Origin: Candidatus Omnitrophota bacterium | GTDB taxonomy: Bacteria; Omnitrophota; Gorgyraeia; Velamenicoccales; Velamenicoccaceae | Length of the DNA stretch: 64,000 nt | Direction of reading: 5' to 3' | NCBI GenBank assembly: GCA_020052645.1 | Contig: JAGVOQ010000009.1 | Coordinates: 1 to 64,000, forward strand | Shown here: one piece after another, positions 60,150 through 64,000 of the stretch | How positions within the stretch are numbered: the first letter of the stretch is position 1 | Layout of the letters: every line of letters begins with the position of its first letter | Made by a program: the position numbers and the translations under genes | Notes under the pieces: generated by a model | What the model was told of the DNA's origin: nothing | Databases searched by the model: none | The model's input: the letters and a program-made list of their open reading frames with translations, nothing else

Positions 60150-60596
60150 ATGAATTTTTTGTTTAAAGAAGCCTTGATTAGGCATTATTGTGATGCAAGA
60201 AACACTCTTGAAAACCTTCCAGCCTATAAAAGAGAAGAAAAAATTAAAATGTCTCTACTTAGGGAAAAGCAAATTAATGAACTTGATAAGGCATTGGCAT
60301 TAACTTCTAAACTCGCTGAAAAATACAAGGGGTTGGTGCCAAACAATGTCTTTTGTGATGCTTCAGAAATAACCTTGAGTAATGCTTTATCAGAAATTAA
60401 TTCAACAAAAAGAAATGAGTTTTTTGAAGAAAAGAAAATAGCTTCAGATGGAATTATAAGCCTCATTACAGATAAAGGCTATTTTATGGAATATGCAAAA
60501 TTTATTTATCAGGCTGAATTAGTAGATAAAATCGAACAAGAATTGAAACAAGCCAATTTAAACCCGGAAGAAGTTTATCAGGATTCGAAAAAATAG
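60150..60596 (+). CDS. helical hypothetical protein
   Basis: A 148-aa soluble helical protein. ATG 60150 (MNFLFKEALIR) has GGAGG 6 bases upstream; the earlier tracked ATG (60138) contains this ribosome site. No family is recognised. It lies between the repressor and resolvase genes on the same strand. Confidence 0.58.
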   Translation: MNFLFKEALIRHYCDARNTLENLPAYKREEKIKMSLLREKQINELDKALALTSKLAEKYKGLVPNNVFCDASEITLSNALSEINSTKRNEFFEEKKIASDGIISLITDKGYFMEYAKFIYQAELVDKIEQELKQANLNPEEVYQDSKK

Positions 60597-60608
60597 GAGA
60601 ATGACCAA

Positions 60609-61187
60609 ATGACCAATATTATGATTGAGAGCCCTATCTGTGGGCTTACCAGAACGAGCACGAAAGACCAGGATGGGGAATCGACTCTTTTTGCACTGAA
60701 AGGTTATGCAGAAAGAAATGGCTTCACCTTCCAGGAAATTTATTTTGACAGGGGATATTCTGGATGCAACACAGACCGCCCGGCTTATCAAAGAATGCTT
60801 GAGGACATGAGGACGGGGAAGTTTAAAACCTTGATAGTGCCTAAGCTCGACAGGCTCGGAAGGTCTATAGCAAACCTAGTGGATTTAATGGGCGAATTGA
60901 AGAATAAAAAAATTCGCCTCATCTCTTTAGGGGACGGTGTTGATACTGCCCAGGACGACCCTATGACGAGAGCTTTTTGGCAAATGCTTGGTGTATTTGC
61001 AGAGCTTGAAGCTGAAATGATTAGAATGAGAGTTAAAGCGGGGCATGAAGTAGCAAAAGCCAATGGACAACACATAGGACGACCAAAAGGCTCAGGCGAT
61101 AAGAGAAAACGTTCTGTAAGTGGTTATCAACTTCGCTATAAAGGCACAACACCAGAACAGCGTAAACTTGGAAAGCGGGGTATTTAA
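60609..61187 (+). CDS. small serine recombinase (resolvase/invertase)
   Basis: A 192-aa resolvase. GLTRTSTKDQ holds the catalytic Ser, LIVPKLDRLGRS the conserved Arg motif and MLGVFAELEAEMIRMRV the dimer helix; a short C-terminal HTH-like part follows GQHIGRPKGS. It would resolve dimers or invert a segment. It overlaps the next gene by one base. Confidence 0.88.
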   Translation: MTNIMIESPICGLTRTSTKDQDGESTLFALKGYAERNGFTFQEIYFDRGYSGCNTDRPAYQRMLEDMRTGKFKTLIVPKLDRLGRSIANLVDLMGELKNKKIRLISLGDGVDTAQDDPMTRAFWQMLGVFAELEAEMIRMRVKAGHEVAKANGQHIGRPKGSGDKRKRSVSGYQLRYKGTTPEQRKLGKRGI

Positions 61188-61510
61188 TGGCAAGTATCTA
61201 CGATTCCGACATGGTTAGATTGCCAAGTATTCACGTTCCTGAGTGGCAAAAACATAAGTTAGATTCATGGCTCAGGGTTTACAACTGGAATTACTCTGAT
61301 TTTATTCGTGAAATAATATTTGAGCTTAGGGTAAGTTTCGGGACTGCAACGCCTAATTTAGTAAATCCCCGTCGTGATTGTAAAGAAGCAGTTGGAAGAG
61401 TGATAGACACCATTATTGATAGGGCTGGACTCGAAGGAAAAATTGAAAGCAAGACGCCTGAGTTTGTGATTAAAGGGCAGAAAGGTAGTAGGCAATATGG
61501 AAAACGTTAA
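61187..61510 (+). CDS. ribbon-helix-helix-like hypothetical protein
   Basis: A 107-aa protein. A short strand (VRLPSIHVPEWQK) followed by helices (LDSWLRVYNWNYSDFIREII) resembles an RHH-type DNA-binding N-terminus. It starts at the last base of the resolvase stop. Function inferred only. Confidence 0.5.
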   Translation: MASIYDSDMVRLPSIHVPEWQKHKLDSWLRVYNWNYSDFIREIIFELRVSFGTATPNLVNPRRDCKEAVGRVIDTIIDRAGLEGKIESKTPEFVIKGQKGSRQYGKR

Positions 61511-61646
61511 TAAAAGAGCGGATGAAGATAAAGAGAAGCACTTTTGGGAACTTTATAAAAAAATAGTTGAGCGTAGAATAGCCAAAAACCTAAACAATGG
61601 AAACAAAGAAAAGAGCCAGTCTATATCTTCGGGTCTCAACGCTTGA
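61497..61646 (+). CDS. small overlapping ORF before integrase (49 aa)
   Basis: Begins inside the end of the RHH-like gene and overlaps the integrase start. The product is charged and helical (KHFWELYKKIVERRIAKNL). It could couple translation into the integrase gene, which has no clear ribosome site of its own. It could also be chance. Confidence 0.35.
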   Translation: MENVNKRADEDKEKHFWELYKKIVERRIAKNLNNGNKEKSQSISSGLNA

Positions 61647-63072
61647 ACAAGCTGTTTCAGAGCGTACTTCATTAGAGACACAGCGTGAGCGAGGAATTGC
61701 TCTTGCTGTTTCAAAGGGATTTTTGCCTCCGAGAGATGAAGATATTTACACAGACGCTTCAAGCGGGTTTAGTCTTGATGAGCGTCCTGCTTTGGAAAAA
61801 TTAAGAAATAAAATAAAAAATAAACTTGTTGATGCTGTAATCGTTTGGAAAATTGACAGATTGGCTCGTAACACCCTGGACTCACTGACAATAGCCAAAG
61901 AGTTTAAGGATAATGGGGTAGGTATTTATTCTGTAGTTGATTCTATTGATACGTCTAGCAAAGAAGGTGACATATACTTTAAGTTTCTTTCAATTTTTGC
62001 CGAGATGGAAAGGGAAGCTATCCGAGAGCGAATGATGTCTGGAAGATATGCAAAAACTTCAAGAGATGGAACCAATTTCGGTGCTGAGGCTCCCTTTGGA
62101 TATAAGACAGAAAATAAGAAATTCATAATCATAGAAGAAGAAGCTAGAATCATTTCTTCAATTTATGAACTTTATTTGCAACTTAAGAGCGTTCAGAAAG
62201 TTGCTAGGGTATTAAAAGACAGTGGAACATCAGCCAGGATAAACCTCGACGATAAACAAGTTAGAAGAATCTTAAGAAATCCAAAATATAGAGGACAGCA
62301 CAAGGTCAAAGATAAAATATATCCTGGTTCTCATGAGCCGATTATCAGTTCCGATATTTATGACAGGGTTCAGGATTTGCTTAACAACAATTTTCAAAAA
62401 CATAAAAAGATGGGTAAGGTGGCTCCGGGTTTTATTTTAAGAGACGTAGCTATTTGTGGACACTGTGGTAGGCAGATGGTTCAAATTCAAACACAAAGCA
62501 CGATTCAGGGAAAGAGACTTTTGTATTATGGTTGTGCTCTTAGAAGGAAAAGAAAGAATCGGAACCCTAAAAACAATTGCGTTCATAAGGTGGGTCATAA
62601 AAAATTTGAATTTGAAGAAGAGGCTATTGATACAATTAGCCATCACATAAACGAATCAATGAAGAATGAGGATTATCTATTACGGCATATCTACACGACG
62701 TCTAGGCAAGAAGTTGACCGCATCAAGGGGCAGATTCAGACCCAGGAGAGGTCATTAGATTCCAGAAAAAAGGCTAAGGAGAGGGCATTAAAGCTGTTTA
62801 CTTTAACTGGTGATTCTGACGCAGAGATTCTTTTTAGAAATAGCATCGGGGAGATTAGGGAAATTGAGGATAGAATTAAAAGATTGAGGGTTGACCTTGA
62901 GAAGGCAAAGAGCTCTCGTGAGGATTTAAAGGAGAAAAAGAGTTTTTACGAAAACTTTATGGACAACTTGAAGGAGGCAGATGACGAAGAGAAGAGAGAT
63001 TTGATTAATAGCGTTGTAAGTTCTTTAAAATCATATAATTCTGGAAAAATCGAGATTGAATATGCTTTTTAA
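61597..63072 (+). CDS. large serine integrase
   Basis: A 491-aa large serine recombinase: catalytic Ser in YLRVSTLEQ, VWKIDRLARNTLDS, IFAEMEREAIRERM; recombinase domain with GYKTENKK and RRILRNPKYRG; zinc ribbon CGHCGRQM...YYGC...NC; and a long coiled coil (QEVDRIKGQIQTQERSLDSR). Such enzymes join attP to attB without host factors, using a two-base overlap. It ends 45 bases from the attR core, the usual place for the integrase gene, so it is the probable integration enzyme. Confidence 0.93.
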   Translation: METKKRASLYLRVSTLEQAVSERTSLETQRERGIALAVSKGFLPPRDEDIYTDASSGFSLDERPALEKLRNKIKNKLVDAVIVWKIDRLARNTLDSLTIAKEFKDNGVGIYSVVDSIDTSSKEGDIYFKFLSIFAEMEREAIRERMMSGRYAKTSRDGTNFGAEAPFGYKTENKKFIIIEEEARIISSIYELYLQLKSVQKVARVLKDSGTSARINLDDKQVRRILRNPKYRGQHKVKDKIYPGSHEPIISSDIYDRVQDLLNNNFQKHKKMGKVAPGFILRDVAICGHCGRQMVQIQTQSTIQGKRLLYYGCALRRKRKNRNPKNNCVHKVGHKKFEFEEEAIDTISHHINESMKNEDYLLRHIYTTSRQEVDRIKGQIQTQERSLDSRKKAKERALKLFTLTGDSDAEILFRNSIGEIREIEDRIKRLRVDLEKAKSSREDLKEKKSFYENFMDNLKEADDEEKRDLINSVVSSLKSYNSGKIEIEYAF

Positions 63073-63116
63073 GGAGGTGGAACGAGGGGTAAGAGAATAT
63101 TGCAACATCAGGACAC

Positions 63117-63123
63117 CTTTTTT
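63117..63123. other. attR core (CTTTTTT)
   Basis: Matches attL. To the left the element ends TGCAACATCAGGACAC; to the right comM codon 75 (AAA) and TACATTAGCAGGGGC follow. In the host-side copy a seventh T is present. Confidence 0.85.
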
Positions 63124-63342
63124 TACATTAGCAGGGGCAAGATTAACAGTGATTTTATCTGCGGGGTAGTCAAATCCGCTATTTTTGATGCTAGAGCGGA
63201 CTCTTTCTTTACTTTCTTTAATGGCAGAGTCAGGAAGGCCAACAATGGATATGCATGGCAGTCCTCTAGAGACATCAACTTCGATCTCCACAGGATAAGC
63301 GTCAATCCCTAAGATTCCAAAACTATGCAACTTTGCTAACAT
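63118..63342 (-). pseudogene. comM: ComM/YifB, 5' part (codons 1-75)
   Basis: On the minus strand, MLAKLHSFGILGIDAYPVEI then IVGLPDSAIKESKERVRSSI and NLAPANVKK are the classic YifB/ComM N-terminus. The frame continues at codon 76 of the 45929-47254 part (KKEGSAFDLAIALGIL). As it stands it reads 28 more codons into the element before a stop. Total restored length would be 509 codons, normal for this family. Confidence 0.93.
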
Positions 63343-63504
63343 TTCAGGACTAAAAGCGCTTGATTTTTTTAGTAGTTATAACTATAATAGGTAAGTTAAA
63401 TTCGAAGTTCCTTGAGGGATTCGTTGCGGGAAAAGAACATTCTTGCCTATTAAACTATCATAGGGCGTGTATTTTGTCAATAGGTACATGAGAGTGGTAT
63501 AGTT

Positions 63505-64000
63505 ATGAAAATAGCATTTTTGGGTCTTATTTCAGCTTTATTAGTAGGGGTCTCTACCTTTGGCGTATATAAATCCGTTGATTTGTCCCGTAAGAACGGA
63601 GAGCTAGAGGTGTCTCTAAAGAACGCCCAGGAAGAACTCTCAATTACAAAAAAGTCCTTAAGTGAGAATAGGGCTGCTCGTATTCAGATGGAAGAAGACC
63701 TTAATGTGATGCAGATTAAGATGGACCAGAAAGAGAAAGAAGCGAAAGATCATTTGCGTCAAATAGCGGAATTGACTAAGAAGACTGGCGAGGTGGAACA
63801 GACCGATGCAGCCATGGCGTCTATCTATAACGCCATGTCCGATCAAATCATGCGGTTGGAATTTGAAAATGCTGAAATGCGCCGTAAACTTTCTTCGGTT
63901 CATGAATTGAAAAAGGCTATAAAAAACGCACAAATACAAAGACATAAGGTTATCGTCCGTTCTAAAAAGGCCGTCGTAAAAAAAGAGATCAAACAGAGAA
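63505..64000 (+). CDS. exported coiled-coil protein, 3' truncated by window
   Basis: ATG 63505 opens a frame that stays open to the window end (at least 165 codons), so the ORF track missed it. The N-terminus has a signal or anchor helix (IAFLGLISALLVGVSTFGVY), followed by a coiled coil (NGELEVSLKNAQEELSI; MEEDLNVMQIKMDQKEKEAK) and a basic end. TTGTCA and TATAGT lie just upstream, almost on top of the ATG, so the true start is uncertain. Function unknown; similar to periplasmic or envelope spacer proteins. Confidence 0.6.
   Translation, partial: MKIAFLGLISALLVGVSTFGVYKSVDLSRKNGELEVSLKNAQEELSITKKSLSENRAARIQMEEDLNVMQIKMDQKEKEAKDHLRQIAELTKKTGEVEQTDAAMASIYNAMSDQIMRLEFENAEMRRKLSSVHELKKAIKNAQIQRHKVIVRSKKAVVKKEIKQR

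Larger units (their letters stand above)
47240..63123. mobile_element. 15.9-kb integrated element in comM, satellite-like or reduced prophage
   Basis: The element is bounded by the CTTTTTT core and splits comM. Gene order: small DNA-binding and cold-shock genes, initiator with iterons, TerS-like gene, three minus-strand cargo genes, a phage-like plus-strand module, membrane cargo with excisionase, repressor-like gene, small resolvase, RHH-like protein and large serine integrase. No large terminase, portal, capsid or tail gene is seen. Length by coordinates is 15,884 bases. It appears more AT-rich than the flanks (by eye). Confidence 0.9.

Noticed and set aside
47240-63123. AbaR/Tn7-like transposon in comM
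   Set aside because: No tns genes or 5-base target duplication pattern; a serine integrase and a 7-base shared core fit site-specific recombination.

Overview
The window reads as a chromosomal contig from a Gram-negative-type bacterium, most likely Omnitrophota (former candidate phylum OP3). The evidence is gene style rather than a marker gene: lipobox lipoproteins, an OmpA-family lipoprotein, a KamA/ATP-grasp pair, PilZ and TPR proteins, many membrane-anchored alkaline-phosphatase-superfamily enzymes, and short-hairpin-rich intergenic regions. No rRNA or tRNA gene was found by eye, so the taxonomic call is inference.

Layout. 1-2.6 kb: fluoride channel crcB with its DUF190 partner, then small exported or membrane proteins. 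2.6-3.6 kb: about 930 bases without a gene but full of hairpins, palindromes and terminators. 3.6-14.7 kb: TrpB2-type tryptophan synthase beta, a tRNA-binding domain protein, a degenerate UPF0047 protein, a Cys-cluster protein, a DUF2156 acyltransferase-like protein, a DUF3857/transglutaminase lipoprotein, an M48 protease, a PilZ fusion protein and an endonuclease III relative. 14.9-21.9 kb: GT39-like membrane transferase, era, M20 peptidase, PAC2 protein, HAD hydrolase and an ABC-2 exporter. 22-26.6 kb: an ATP-grasp ligase plus KamA operon and an EF-G-like GTPase. 26.8-32.8 kb: a YchF-like protein lacking its GTPase domain, then purH, folC, mnmE and folE, separated by odd low-complexity hairpins. 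33-45.9 kb: cysD and cysN (ATP sulfurylase), four alkaline-phosphatase-superfamily enzymes, two SGNH hydrolase-like proteins, a PPC-domain protein, a thioredoxin-fold protein and an OmpA lipoprotein. Together these look like an envelope-modification region.

45.9-63.3 kb is the main result. The gene comM (yifB, Mg-chelatase-like ATPase) is cut in two by a 15.9-kb integrated element. The N-terminal 75 codons lie at the right edge and the remaining 434 at the left edge, both on the minus strand. A 7-base CTTTTTT core is shared by the two junctions, and joining them there restores an in-frame 509-codon comM. A 491-aa serine integrase ends 45 bases from the right junction. The element also has an excisionase-like protein, an XRE repressor-like gene with operator-like repeats, a second small serine recombinase, a replication-initiator-like gene carrying five in-frame 17-bp iterons followed by an AT-rich stretch (the plan of lambda O/ori), a terminase-small-subunit-like gene, a phage-like late module with an 847-aa protein, and membrane or lipoprotein cargo. 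No large terminase, portal, capsid or tail gene is visible. This is the composition expected of a phage satellite or a heavily reduced prophage.

A second, diverged copy of the comM 3' end (about 92 bases, roughly 89% identical by hand alignment) lies 1.6 kb beyond the real one, on the far side of an AT-rich sulfatase-like gene. This suggests the comM 3' region was also a recombination point for that gene. At the right edge an exported coiled-coil protein runs off the window.
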